A stretch of DNA of 44,196 nt from positions 1 through 44,196 of the forward strand of contig CANDMV010000015.1 in NCBI GenBank assembly GCA_947385875.1, given 5' to 3'. This document shows, one piece after another, positions 35,168-43,257 of the stretch; the stretch's first letter is position 1, and the number at the start of each line of letters is the position of its first letter. Source of the stretch: an uncultured Eubacterium sp. (GTDB lineage: Bacteria; Bacillota; Clostridia; Lachnospirales; Lachnospiraceae). A program made the position numbers and the translations under genes. Under the pieces are notes generated by a model. That model saw only the letters and a list, made by a program, of their open reading frames with translations. It searched no databases and was not told the origin of the DNA.

Positions 35168-36055
35168 ATGAAAGAACGAGAAATTGGAGAGTTTTGGGAT
35201 AAGCAGAAAAGTACAGAACTTAGATTACGGTGGTGGCAGTCGCCTCATATCATAAGGCACTATAATTATAGAATTTGTGGTGAATATCTGGATGGCTGGA
35301 ATGAAGGGCCTTTGAAAATTTTGTATAATAAAATGGATGGAAATATAAGCTTTGAGCGTGCTGTTTCAGTGGGATGCGGCACTGCAAAAAAAGAAATGGA
35401 TCTTATAGAAAAAGGATTTGTAAAAAAATTTGTATGTTATGAACTATCTGAACAAAGGATCAAAGAAGGAGAAAAATTGGCTTTTGAAAAAGGTATTTCA
35501 GAAGCAATAGAATTTCATTGCGGTAATTTTTTTGAGTCAAATGATAATGTCGAAGAAAGCTTTGACCTTGTGTTTTGGGACAACAGTATTCATCATATGC
35601 TTGATACCAAAAAGGCAGTTTATAATTCAAAAAGAATCTTGAAAAGAGGAGGATTTTTCTTTTGTAATGATTATGTAGGAAAAAATAGATTTCAATGGTC
35701 TGATTTAGAATTAGCAATTATGAATGGAGTCAGGCTTAGTCTGCCCGATGAGGTATTTACTGCGGAGGACAGACAGTTAAGGAGGTATGTTGTACGTCAG
35801 AGTCTTACTCGAATGATTGAGACAGATTATTCAGAAGCAGCTGATTCTGAAAACATTATTCCAGCGGTCAGGGAATTTTTTGAAAAAGCATTGATTATAA
35901 ATACAGGGGGTGTGATTTATCATACCTGTTTGAATGATATATTACAGAATATACCAGAGAATAGTGATCTGTTAAATTATTTACTGCAGATGGATGATGA
36001 AATTGCCGATCATGGTTTTGGACAATACGCATTTATATTAGCACAAAAACAGTAA
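35168..36055 (+). CDS. Class I SAM-dependent methyltransferase
   Basis: 295 residues. Motif I is 'AVSVGCGTAKKEMDLI' (65-80) and the acidic end of strand 2 is 'CYELSE'. Motif IV is 'FDLVFWDNSIHHMLD' with the following 'ILKRGGFFFCNDYVG' typical of the family. The glycine motif is intact, so it should bind SAM. It probably methylates a sugar or a sugar-linked group of the glycan; it could equally act on protein. It is coupled to the preceding GT2 gene (one-base gap) and is followed after 15 bases by the chimeric nucleotidyltransferase gene. Confidence 0.85.
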   Translation: MKEREIGEFWDKQKSTELRLRWWQSPHIIRHYNYRICGEYLDGWNEGPLKILYNKMDGNISFERAVSVGCGTAKKEMDLIEKGFVKKFVCYELSEQRIKEGEKLAFEKGISEAIEFHCGNFFESNDNVEESFDLVFWDNSIHHMLDTKKAVYNSKRILKRGGFFFCNDYVGKNRFQWSDLELAIMNGVRLSLPDEVFTAEDRQLRRYVVRQSLTRMIETDYSEAADSENIIPAVREFFEKALIINTGGVIYHTCLNDILQNIPENSDLLNYLLQMDDEIADHGFGQYAFILAQKQ

Positions 36056-36070
36056 TTGGAGGTATTGGTA

Positions 36071-38440
36071 ATGAGAGAAATCTGCATTCGTGAAAAGATG
36101 CAAGTAACTTGTATAGAAAAGTCTGCAATATCTGAACAAAATCTGTATGAGAATTTTATTGTTAATAATGGACAAACTATTTATGTTACACAATACGATA
36201 AAGTTGTTGGAATGATTACGGTTGGTAATTTTATAAGAAATTGTTTAAATAATACAGAATTGATAACGTGTAAATTTACTATGGTCAGACCAGAAAATGA
36301 AGCGGATGCGATTAGAATCTTAGAAGAAAATATATGGATGGATTCTGTTCCTGTGATAAATAATGATGACCAAATTGAGAAAGAATATTATGTGCATAAA
36401 GAGTCATTTCAGCATGACAGGATAAATGAGATTATAAAAACAATTAGGCAGATTATTCTCGAAATGAAGTTTTGGGGAAAATCTGAGCAGCATAATAAAA
36501 TGATTTTATATTATGATTTATTGAATGATGAACAAATTAGTGAATTAAATTACCAGTCCAATGAAAAACTTTTAGTCGCTAACAAGTTATCAATCGAAGA
36601 TATAGAGCATTATGCATATGAGGGTTATTTTTTAGTATGTGATTTCTGTCCCGGCACATATAGAGTTAGAAATATATATTACTCAAAATACGGGATGAAA
36701 AGCATAAAATGGGATTTGAATTGGATTGAAATAGGTGAATGCCTGACAGATCGGGCGAATTATTTTCGAAAGAATGGGATTGCTGTTTTTGCTGATTCAG
36801 AGAATTATCTTTATGAATGTCTGAAGGAAATAGATTATCAGTTATTAGATGAGGATCAATTAGTATGGGATGAGCAGTTTAAGTGCCTGTTATATAAGGG
36901 AAATATTGATGATAGCATCGAATGCGTGCTTACTATGACTTGTTTTTTAGAACATCCATATATCCTGTTTAGAACTAGTAAAGGGAATAAGCATATTCCA
37001 GTTCTTTCAAGGATATATGTTGACCAGCAGATCGCAATAGAAGCCTCAGAATATGATATTCTAACGAACATTTTTCCGGCATTCCAAGGAAGCAGCGTAA
37101 AATTTTTGCTTTTGAATGATCCAGATGTAGAAAGCGAAATGGGAAGCAATTTGGCAAATAGGGTTGCAGATGGATTGAAGTGGAAAAATCAAAAGCGTGT
37201 TTTTTATAGAGAAAAAACGGAAGAGGAATTTCAGCAAATTTTAAAAGAAACGACAGCTTTTGTGCCTAGCATAAGAGATGGATATTTTCAGCGGGTAGAT
37301 CTACAAGGGAAATATGTGAACTGTATCAATGGAGAACGCTATACCGTTGAAAATTCAGGTACAGGTCCACGTATTTTTCATGTATTGGGCCCATGTACAT
37401 TAATTGGAACAGCAGTAGAAGATCAGTGTACGATCCCAAGTTATCTGCGTCCGAGTATTCCACAAGAGTATTATATAAAAAATCATACACCTGGATATGA
37501 GAATATTAATTTTGCTATACGTGCTCAAGAATATCATGAGCATGATATTATAATGTTTATGGTGCGCAATATAGATATGTTCGCAATAGCCGGTGTACAG
37601 ACACATAGTATTCTACGAGCCTATAAGAATATGCCTGATGTCTGGGATCATGTATTAGACGAATTAAAGCATGTGAATGAGGTTGCATTGAAATATATTG
37701 CAAGGGAAATTGAAGATCTGTGTATCCGTGAAAATTTATTTAAAGATAAAATATCAGGTGTAAATAAGAAAATATCTTTTGGTACGGGCAAAAAAAATCT
37801 GCCGAAGGAATTAAAAGAATGGTTAGGGGAATCCGTGAAAAAATATAAATCAAATAATGCCGAAAGAGCTGGGGCAGTCGTTATGAACTGCAATCCGTTT
37901 ACGCTAGGGCATAGGTATTTGATTGAACAAGCTAGCAGCCAGGTTGATATTTTATATGTGTTCGTGCTGGAAGAAGACAAATCTTATTTTAATTTTAATA
38001 ACAGATTTGATATGGTAAAAGCTGGGACAAAAGACATAGAAAATGTGATAGTATTGCCGAGCGGAAAATTTGTAATATCTACACAGACCATGCCGGGTTA
38101 TTTCAACAAAGAAAATCAGCCTTTCGTAGAAGCGGATGCTGCTTTAGATCTTAGTTATTTTGCAGAAGCGATTGCAAAAGAATTTGAGATAAAAGTCCGT
38201 TTTGCGGGAGAAGAACCAAAAGATAAGTTCACAAAAAAATACAATGAAGCTATGAGCAGACTGCTTCCGGAATACGGTATAGAATTTTGTGAAATACCTA
38301 GAAAACAGGTTGGGGATACAGTTATTAGCGCATCGTTAGTTAGGAAGTATTTGGAAGAGCGTAATTATGGAGCAATAAAAGAACTGGTGCTCCCTGACAT
38401 ATATGAATATTTGAAACAACATTTTTTTATTTATGAATAG
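36071..38440 (+). CDS. Chimeric protein ending in a citrate-lyase-ligase-type nucleotidyltransferase
   Basis: 789 residues from ATG 36071 (GGAGG eight bases upstream; a TTG at 36056 is less likely). Residues about 1-125 resemble a CBS-domain pair ('TIYVTQYDKVVGMITVGNFI', 'MDSVPVINNDDQ'). The middle (about 390-520) has 'VNCINGERYTVENSGTGPRI' and 'VLGPCTLIGTAVEDQ', reminiscent of a hydrolase/transferase-type fold I cannot name. The last 190 residues match the nucleotidyltransferase domain of citrate lyase ligase: 'GAVVMNCNPFTLGHRYLIEQ' (HxGH-type, near 600-615), 'FAGEEPKDKFTKKYNEAM' and 'ISASLVRKYL' (near 753). No citrate lyase genes are present. It probably activates an acid or phospho-compound for the glycan. 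Confidence 0.7.
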   Translation: MREICIREKMQVTCIEKSAISEQNLYENFIVNNGQTIYVTQYDKVVGMITVGNFIRNCLNNTELITCKFTMVRPENEADAIRILEENIWMDSVPVINNDDQIEKEYYVHKESFQHDRINEIIKTIRQIILEMKFWGKSEQHNKMILYYDLLNDEQISELNYQSNEKLLVANKLSIEDIEHYAYEGYFLVCDFCPGTYRVRNIYYSKYGMKSIKWDLNWIEIGECLTDRANYFRKNGIAVFADSENYLYECLKEIDYQLLDEDQLVWDEQFKCLLYKGNIDDSIECVLTMTCFLEHPYILFRTSKGNKHIPVLSRIYVDQQIAIEASEYDILTNIFPAFQGSSVKFLLLNDPDVESEMGSNLANRVADGLKWKNQKRVFYREKTEEEFQQILKETTAFVPSIRDGYFQRVDLQGKYVNCINGERYTVENSGTGPRIFHVLGPCTLIGTAVEDQCTIPSYLRPSIPQEYYIKNHTPGYENINFAIRAQEYHEHDIIMFMVRNIDMFAIAGVQTHSILRAYKNMPDVWDHVLDELKHVNEVALKYIAREIEDLCIRENLFKDKISGVNKKISFGTGKKNLPKELKEWLGESVKKYKSNNAERAGAVVMNCNPFTLGHRYLIEQASSQVDILYVFVLEEDKSYFNFNNRFDMVKAGTKDIENVIVLPSGKFVISTQTMPGYFNKENQPFVEADAALDLSYFAEAIAKEFEIKVRFAGEEPKDKFTKKYNEAMSRLLPEYGIEFCEIPRKQVGDTVISASLVRKYLEERNYGAIKELVLPDIYEYLKQHFFIYE

Positions 38441-38444
38441 AAAA

Positions 38445-38469
38445 CCCTGCGGCAAAACCGCAGGGCATA
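38445..38469. terminator. Bidirectional intrinsic terminator
   Basis: CCCTGCGG (38445-38452) pairs with CCGCAGGG (38458-38465) around CAAAA. The + strand continues CATATTTTAT; the - strand continues TTTTCT. It sits between two convergent genes and serves both the long plus-strand run and the minus-strand group. Confidence 0.88.
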
Positions 38470-38471
38470 TT

Positions 38472-39271
38472 TTATATGTATTCTAATATCGTATTAGGAG
38501 TTATTGAGTTTATTCTGTGATTTAATTTGTGTATATGCGTCATATTCATAATTTCTTTTAATCTCTTTTCATTATACATGCTGTCAAGTTCAGATGCTAA
38601 AATGGTAGAGGTCAAGTTTGTAAAAAAAGGTACTTTTGACCATTCTTGGTAGTAAATATTTGTTACTGTGCGAAATAAATAATGCATGACATAATAATTT
38701 ACGCATTTCATTTCTGTCCGCCAATAAGTGTATAGCAGATGTAGAGTTTCTTCTATAATTATATGATTGCTGTGTGCATACATCAGCCAGTTTGAAATAC
38801 TTCTGGCATAGAATTTTGGAAGCTGATATGTAAAAAGAGATTGATCGGTGATGTAACTATATAGTTCTCCTGATAAAAAGACCGTTGCATCTAACCATAA
38901 TCCTCCCCAATTCTTTAATAATTCTAATCGGATAAGATCCGAATAATGCGCATTGCAGATGATTCCTTTTTTGTGAAGTTCTTGTATATCGTTTGGTATC
39001 TCTATGTAGTTCATGCAGTTTTTTTATTCAGATAAATAATCTTTCTATTCGTTACATATTTTTCAACAGATTGCCGGCACTTTTTTACGATAAGTGGAGC
39101 ATTATCCCAACCTTGCAACCATAATAAAAAAAGGTATCCGCTATCTTTTCCGATCGTTGGTTCTTTATGCTCGATATACTGGTCATATTTGTCTCTTAGA
39201 TAAATATAATCCTTCCATTCTTTGATAGCGCTTTGAGAAATTGATTTTCTAACAAATATTGCACATCTTTT
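38472..39271 (-). pseudogene. Frameshifted capsule-type (GT32-like) glycosyltransferase
   Basis: Two reading frames together spell one Caps_synth/GT32-type domain. The upstream frame (39271-39011, no start codon) encodes the usual N-terminal part, with 'YLFLLWLQGWDNAPLIVKKC' and 'TNRKIIYLNKK'. The downstream frame (ATG 39014 to 38472, 180 codons) continues with 'MNYIEIPNDIQELHKKGI' and the DxD-containing 'LIRLELLKNWGGLWLDATVF'. They meet at a run of seven A (minus strand, 39025-39019). One extra A, or a -1 ribosomal slip, joins them exactly. The upstream frame is opened by a stop at 39272-39274. Either a decaying gene, a phase-variable gene or a sequence error. Confidence 0.75.
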
Positions 39272-39618
39272 TTATCAAATTCATTTTTATCAATTAAAAT
39301 GATATGATTCTGTGTTCTGTTATATTTGGATATAGTGTTACATATATCTTCAATAATTTTCTGGGTAACAGCAGTGATAATAATGTAATCATATTCCAGT
39401 TCACAGATTATATCGGGATTTTGGATACGTATAGGAAATTCATCAGCTTTTATATTAAGATAGTTTTTGTCTACCCATCCTACGATACTAAGATTTTTAT
39501 GCTGCATTACCAGGTCATATGTAAGTTTTCCATACATGCCGGCTCCATAGATAATAATACGGTATGGCTGACTGCTTTGACCTATTGTATTTTCAATTCC
39601 TTTATGTATGAATTCCAT
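39196..39618 (-). CDS. Stand-alone Rossmann-module protein
   Basis: 140 residues from ATG 39618. An open frame extends to 39741, but its first 40 codons overlap the preceding gene and have no ribosome-binding site. The content is a single nucleotide-binding-type unit: 'YRIIIYGAGMYGKLTYDLVM' (19-38), 'IVGWVDKNYLN', 'YDYIIITAVTQKIIEDIC' and 'NHIILID'. It is the same module as in four neighbours, here without partner. Its end overlaps the start-less frame of the capsule-type glycosyltransferase by 76 bases, in the frame that a -1 shift would link. It may once have been the N-terminal domain of that enzyme. Confidence 0.7.
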   Translation of the reverse strand: MEFIHKGIENTIGQSSQPYRIIIYGAGMYGKLTYDLVMQHKNLSIVGWVDKNYLNIKADEFPIRIQNPDIICELEYDYIIITAVTQKIIEDICNTISKYNRTQNHIILIDKNEFDKKDVQYLLENQFLKALSKNGRIIFI

Positions 39619-39655
39619 TTCAGCTTCTATTCCTCTCAGGCTTTGATGATTTACG

Positions 39656-40849
39656 TTATAGTATATGCGATTGCCATTTTTCAAGAAAAGATTGTTTTTC
39701 TTCTTTCGTGTAAAAGTGGTCGAGTCTTGTATTATTTTCAAATTGCTGTTTTATGACACTGGCAGGAAGCTTAAAATTCTTTTTTAATTGCTTGTAGATA
39801 TATTTTGTGCTTTTTTTGTCTCCGACATTTTTAGAAACTAATTCAAGATCCGGGTAGCCGACAAACTTTCTGATTAGATCTATATTATCATTCAGTTTTT
39901 CAGCTTTTAGCAGCAGTATTTCAATGTTGTTTTCTTTGATCCAAGAGTATCCTGCTTCTTTATCAAAAGGATACTGATATACATCTATGCCGGTAAATTC
40001 TTTTATTTCTTTATCGAACCACACAAATTCCTCATTCTCTTCTAAAGATTTCATTACCCATCTGCGGGCTTCTGCTTCTAAGTCAGAGCTTTGGCATCTA
40101 TCGTCCCATATAAATTCCCATCGAAATCCCTGCATGAAATAGGACAAAGCACGGGCGACTGGTTCCCGGACGACTGAAATAATCTTTACACCATCTTTTC
40201 TGCATTTTTCCATATAGTAATCTTTAGCAGCATCAATTTGAGGAATACCTGTTTTTGGAGCCATACTGTGAGTGTGTACAGCAGCTATATCAGCACGATT
40301 TAATGCTTCATAGATTGTAGAGGAACCAACTTTAGGTGATAAATAAACTAGAATAGAATATGGATAAACGCTTAAATAGAATTGGTTTAATAACTCAAAG
40401 TGGATAGTATTATTATTGAAGCAGATTTTTTTCCTTTGTAGAAAATCATTACGAAATTCTTTGGAGAATCGACTGTCGTGGATATGAAGTTCAATACCTA
40501 TACGGACTGCGTGCCATGTGCAGATATATGCCTGAATCTTCATTTGGGTTAAATCAGCTATAATTTCTTCAAAGAATTCCCCGCTGCTTACGATAATAAA
40601 ATATGAGCTGTCGTCAGTTGTACGCTGCTTAAGCTCATTCATAGAAATTACTGGTGCTGGAAGGCATTTTTTTACTGAGGGATTTTTATCACAAAAGCAT
40701 TCTACGTCTACGTTAATTGCTTTTAGTAATGCATACATTCTTTTTCCGTGAACTCCGGCCCCATAGAGAATGATTTTTTTTTCAAATAAGGCATTAATAT
40801 TATAAATAAATTCATAATCTTTTATTTCTGTATGATTTTTTTCCTGCAT
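39656..40849 (-). CDS. Rossmann module fused to NKWYS/sulfotransferase-like domain
   Basis: 397 residues. Residues 24-115 are the Rossmann unit ('KKIILYGAGVHGKRMYALL', 'VECFCDKNPSVKKCLPAPVI'). From about 160 on there is a domain of the putative capsular polysaccharide (NKWYS) family, related to sulfotransferases: a P-loop-like 'LSPKVGSSTIYEALNRADI' (171-189), 'VHTHSM', and 'ISVVREPVARALSYFMQG' (224-241), which matches the 3'-phosphate-binding region of PAPS-dependent sulfotransferases. A sulfated or similarly modified sugar is possible. The start follows AAAGGATG, itself a CsrA-like sequence. The promoter is at 40885-40913. Confidence 0.75.
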   Translation of the reverse strand: MQEKNHTEIKDYEFIYNINALFEKKIILYGAGVHGKRMYALLKAINVDVECFCDKNPSVKKCLPAPVISMNELKQRTTDDSSYFIIVSSGEFFEEIIADLTQMKIQAYICTWHAVRIGIELHIHDSRFSKEFRNDFLQRKKICFNNNTIHFELLNQFYLSVYPYSILVYLSPKVGSSTIYEALNRADIAAVHTHSMAPKTGIPQIDAAKDYYMEKCRKDGVKIISVVREPVARALSYFMQGFRWEFIWDDRCQSSDLEAEARRWVMKSLEENEEFVWFDKEIKEFTGIDVYQYPFDKEAGYSWIKENNIEILLLKAEKLNDNIDLIRKFVGYPDLELVSKNVGDKKSTKYIYKQLKKNFKLPASVIKQQFENNTRLDHFYTKEEKQSFLEKWQSHIL

Positions 40850-40884
40850 ATATTTGGAGACATCCTTTCTAAAATTCTTATATC

Positions 40885-40913
40885 ATTGTATATTATTTAA
40901 GCGAAAAAAACAA
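40885..40913 (-). promoter_or_regulatory. Sigma-A-type promoter of the sulfotransferase-like gene
   Basis: On the minus strand: TTGTTT (40913-40908), a 17-base spacer, TACAAT (40890-40885). It lies 36 bases before the start at 40849 and is divergent from the promoter at 40935-40962. Confidence 0.6.
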
Positions 40914-40934
40914 GAGTTTAACAATTAAAAACTT

Positions 40935-40962
40935 TTAACAATGTTCAATTATATGGTATAAT
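40935..40962 (+). promoter_or_regulatory. Sigma-A-type promoter of the Rossmann-methyltransferase gene
   Basis: TTAACA (40935-40940), a 16-base spacer, TATAAT (40957-40962), with a TG one base before the -10 (extended -10). It gives a leader of about 50 bases that contains the conserved hairpin at 40977-41001. Confidence 0.75.
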
Positions 40963-40976
40963 TTAAAGAAATCTAA

Positions 40977-41001
40977 TTTGTGCCCGGATGGGGCACTAGA
41001 A
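40977..41001 (+). promoter_or_regulatory. Conserved GGATG-loop hairpin (copy 2), probable CsrA site
   Basis: GTGCCC (40980-40985) pairs with GGGCAC (40991-40996) around the loop GGATG, followed by CTAGAA. It matches the element at 14599-14623 (minus strand) at 22 of 25 positions. One of the three differences is half of a base pair whose partner also differs: C-G here, T-A there. The ribosome-binding site GGGAGG (41008-41013) supplies a second GGA. Loop sequence and position suit CsrA binding. Confidence 0.78.
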
Positions 41002-41018
41002 TATAATGGGAGGTATGA

Positions 41019-42071
41019 ATGAAAAAAACAATAATTTATGGTACAGGAGATTATGGCCGAAAGGTGTATTCTTTATTGACAAAATATATTTCAGATAAAG
41101 ATATATGTTTTTGCAGGACTGGAGCGCAGGAAAATGAAATATGCGAGGGAAGAAAAGTAATCAATGCAGATAATTTAAATAGATCCAATAGTGATGATGC
41201 TCAAATTATCATAGCAATAAAAAATCGAAAGATTGTGGCAGATATAAAAAAAATACTGACAAAAAAAGGATTTTTGCCACAACAGATCGTTGATATAGTT
41301 AGTTTTTTTGAAGATAATTTGATTCCAGAACAATACAAACAGTCGGATGCGGCAGAAAAATATTGCATGATATGTCAAAATATTGTAGATCATTTTATGC
41401 CTGCAGGCGAAAAAACGGAATTATTTATAGAGAAAAAAATTATTGGAGGGGGGTATCGTGAGAATGTAATTTGTCCTGTCTGTGGTTCTGGTGATAGGGA
41501 ACGCTGGCAGTATTATTTAATAAAGCATGAGACAGATCTTTTGTCGGAATCATGCAGGGTGCTTCATATTGCACCAGAGAGCTCAAATTATCATATGATT
41601 CATGCAAATCCAATGTGCGATTATTATACAGGAGATCTTCAGGTTGGCCGTGCGATGCATCAGGTAGATTTGACAAATATTCAATTTTGTAATGCTTTTT
41701 TTGATTATATTATTGCAAATCATGTATTTGAACATATTACAGACGAGAAAAAAATGTTTGATGAGATTAAGCGCGTTATGAAGCTGGACGGAACACTCAT
41801 ATGCTCTTTTCCGATTTGTATGGACGAAGATACGTTTGAAGACCCGGCTTATGTCAGCGAAGATGAGCGTTTAAAATATTATGGCCAGAAAGACCATGTA
41901 AGGCTTTATGGAAAAGATTATAAACAGCATATCGAAAAGTATGGATTTTCAGTGGAAGTTAAAAGTCCAAAAGATTACTTCGGAGAGGAAGAAATCGAAA
42001 AGTATGGATTTATCCGTAATGATGTAATACTATTTTGTAAAAAAATGGACGATTCATCCGAGAGACAATAA
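41019..42071 (+). CDS. Rossmann module fused to SAM-dependent methyltransferase
   Basis: 350 residues. The N-terminal Rossmann unit is 'KKTIIYGTGDYGRKVYSLL' (2-20) with 'DAQIIIAIKNRKIVADI'. The C-terminal half starts with a zinc-ribbon-like 'VICPVCGSGDRERW' (near 150) and runs into a methyltransferase domain: 'CRVLHIAPESSNYHMI', 'DYIIANHVFEHITDEKKMFD' and 'VMKLDGTLICSFPI'. The 'CPVCGS' plus methyltransferase layout is common in polysaccharide clusters. Expression is from a sigma-A-type promoter, and the leader has the GGATG hairpin, so translation may be CsrA-controlled. It is a single-gene unit ending at a terminator. Confidence 0.83.
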   Translation: MKKTIIYGTGDYGRKVYSLLTKYISDKDICFCRTGAQENEICEGRKVINADNLNRSNSDDAQIIIAIKNRKIVADIKKILTKKGFLPQQIVDIVSFFEDNLIPEQYKQSDAAEKYCMICQNIVDHFMPAGEKTELFIEKKIIGGGYRENVICPVCGSGDRERWQYYLIKHETDLLSESCRVLHIAPESSNYHMIHANPMCDYYTGDLQVGRAMHQVDLTNIQFCNAFFDYIIANHVFEHITDEKKMFDEIKRVMKLDGTLICSFPICMDEDTFEDPAYVSEDERLKYYGQKDHVRLYGKDYKQHIEKYGFSVEVKSPKDYFGEEEIEKYGFIRNDVILFCKKMDDSSERQ

Positions 42072-42088
42072 TATAAGTGTTTATAGTA

Positions 42089-42123
42089 AAAGCCACCTTT
42101 ATATTTTGTAGGTGGCTTTCATA
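42089..42123. terminator. Bidirectional intrinsic terminator
   Basis: AAAGCCACCT (42089-42098) pairs with AGGTGGCTTT (42110-42119) around an 11-base loop. The outer A/T bases give short T-runs on both strands. It lies between the convergent genes ending at 42071 and 42145. Confidence 0.8.
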
Positions 42124-42144
42124 CTTTTCTCTAAATTTTCAAAG

Positions 42145-43200
42145 TTATGTATTATCGATCGCAAGAAATTCTTTCCAGAATTTTCTCATACAATCTATGG
42201 AACCGGTGGAAACACGGAGCCATCCTTTTAAGATGCCGCGGCTATAATCTCGTATCCAGATTTTGCGATTCCTTAATTCAGCAACAATCAGCTGGGAATC
42301 TCTGTGAGGATGAATTAATATATAATTTCCTTCCATTGCAATATGGTTGTAGTTCTCATGCTCTAGTTGATTAGCAAGCCAGTCTCGTCCGTTTTTTTCT
42401 ATTTGAATTAATTCATCAACCAAGTTTTGATCATTTATAATATTTAATGCAAATAAAATGGCGATATTGTTTACATTAAATGTTGATTCGGCATTTTCTA
42501 TATAATGTATCAAGGTCTTACTGCCTGACACATAACCGATGCGCAATCCCGCTATCGAAAAAAGTTTGGAAAATGTACGCAGTATAAGCAGATTATCATA
42601 CTCTTCGATCAATGGCATGAAAGTGGGTGCATAGAAGTAATGATAAGCTTCATCAATGACGACGATTGCATTATGTTTTTGAGCTTTTTCTATGATTGTT
42701 CTTACGTCTTGTTCTGCATGTACAGCGCCAATGGGGCTGTTTGGATTCAGCAGAATAACGATGCCGGTCTGATCGCTGATTGCTGAAAGAATGTCTTGTG
42801 GTTCAACTGATAAGTCAGATTTATAATCGATGGTTATATGATTCATTCCAAACATTTTGGCATATACATCATACATTTCAAAAGTTGGTGTAACAGAAAC
42901 AAGATCTTTGCCGTTCTCACCAAAACAATGAAAAATTAAGCGCATAGCTTCATCTGAACCTGAAGTGACAGAGACATTTTGAATAGAATATCCGTTATGC
43001 CGGGCAAGTTCTTCCATTAAGCGATCTTTTTCTGGATAAGTCGCAATGTATTCAGGTGTAATTTTTTCCATTATTCTGCTAAAGATTTCTTTAGGAAGGC
43101 CTTCTGGATTTTCATTCATGTCCAGACGCAGAACACCGGATCTTTCATCGTGAAATTTGACACGATATAAATTCTTAATATTTTCGTTAATATAATACAT
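42145..43200 (-). CDS. HisC-like class I/II PLP aminotransferase or decarboxylase
   Basis: 351 residues of the histidinol-phosphate aminotransferase-like fold: 'LRLDMNENPEGLP' near the start, 'TSGSDEAMRLIF' (79-90), 'LLNPNSPIGAV' (150-160), 'VVIDEAYHYF' (180-189) and the PLP lysine in 'RTFSKLFSIAGLRIGYV' (Lys212). A role in histidine synthesis is unlikely, since no other his gene is near. HisC relatives also include aminotransferases and CobD-type decarboxylases that make amino-alcohol phosphates, which would be attractive substrates for a LicC/LicD route; this is inference. It follows the fourth LicD gene with a 57-base gap and likely shares its transcript. Confidence 0.82.
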   Translation of the reverse strand: MYYINENIKNLYRVKFHDERSGVLRLDMNENPEGLPKEIFSRIMEKITPEYIATYPEKDRLMEELARHNGYSIQNVSVTSGSDEAMRLIFHCFGENGKDLVSVTPTFEMYDVYAKMFGMNHITIDYKSDLSVEPQDILSAISDQTGIVILLNPNSPIGAVHAEQDVRTIIEKAQKHNAIVVIDEAYHYFYAPTFMPLIEEYDNLLILRTFSKLFSIAGLRIGYVSGSKTLIHYIENAESTFNVNNIAILFALNIINDQNLVDELIQIEKNGRDWLANQLEHENYNHIAMEGNYILIHPHRDSQLIVAELRNRKIWIRDYSRGILKGWLRVSTGSIDCMRKFWKEFLAIDNT

Positions 43201-43257
43201 ATTCAGACCTCTTAAATTATTATTTGATATTGAATAGTTTAAAAATATCCTCTGATG

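Noticed and set aside
39304..39756. 150-codon plus-strand open frame
   Set aside because: It is antisense to the Rossmann protein and the end of the sulfotransferase-like gene, with Phe/Ile/Tyr-rich composition and no ribosome-binding site: a shadow frame.
40977..41001. Reading the GGATG hairpin as an intrinsic terminator or a known riboswitch
   Set aside because: The stem is only 5-6 bp with no T-run, and no larger aptamer-like structure is present. Placement next to the ribosome-binding site fits translational control better.
42145..43200. Genuine histidine-biosynthesis hisC
   Set aside because: No other his gene is nearby, and it lies directly after a LicD gene in a surface-modification island.
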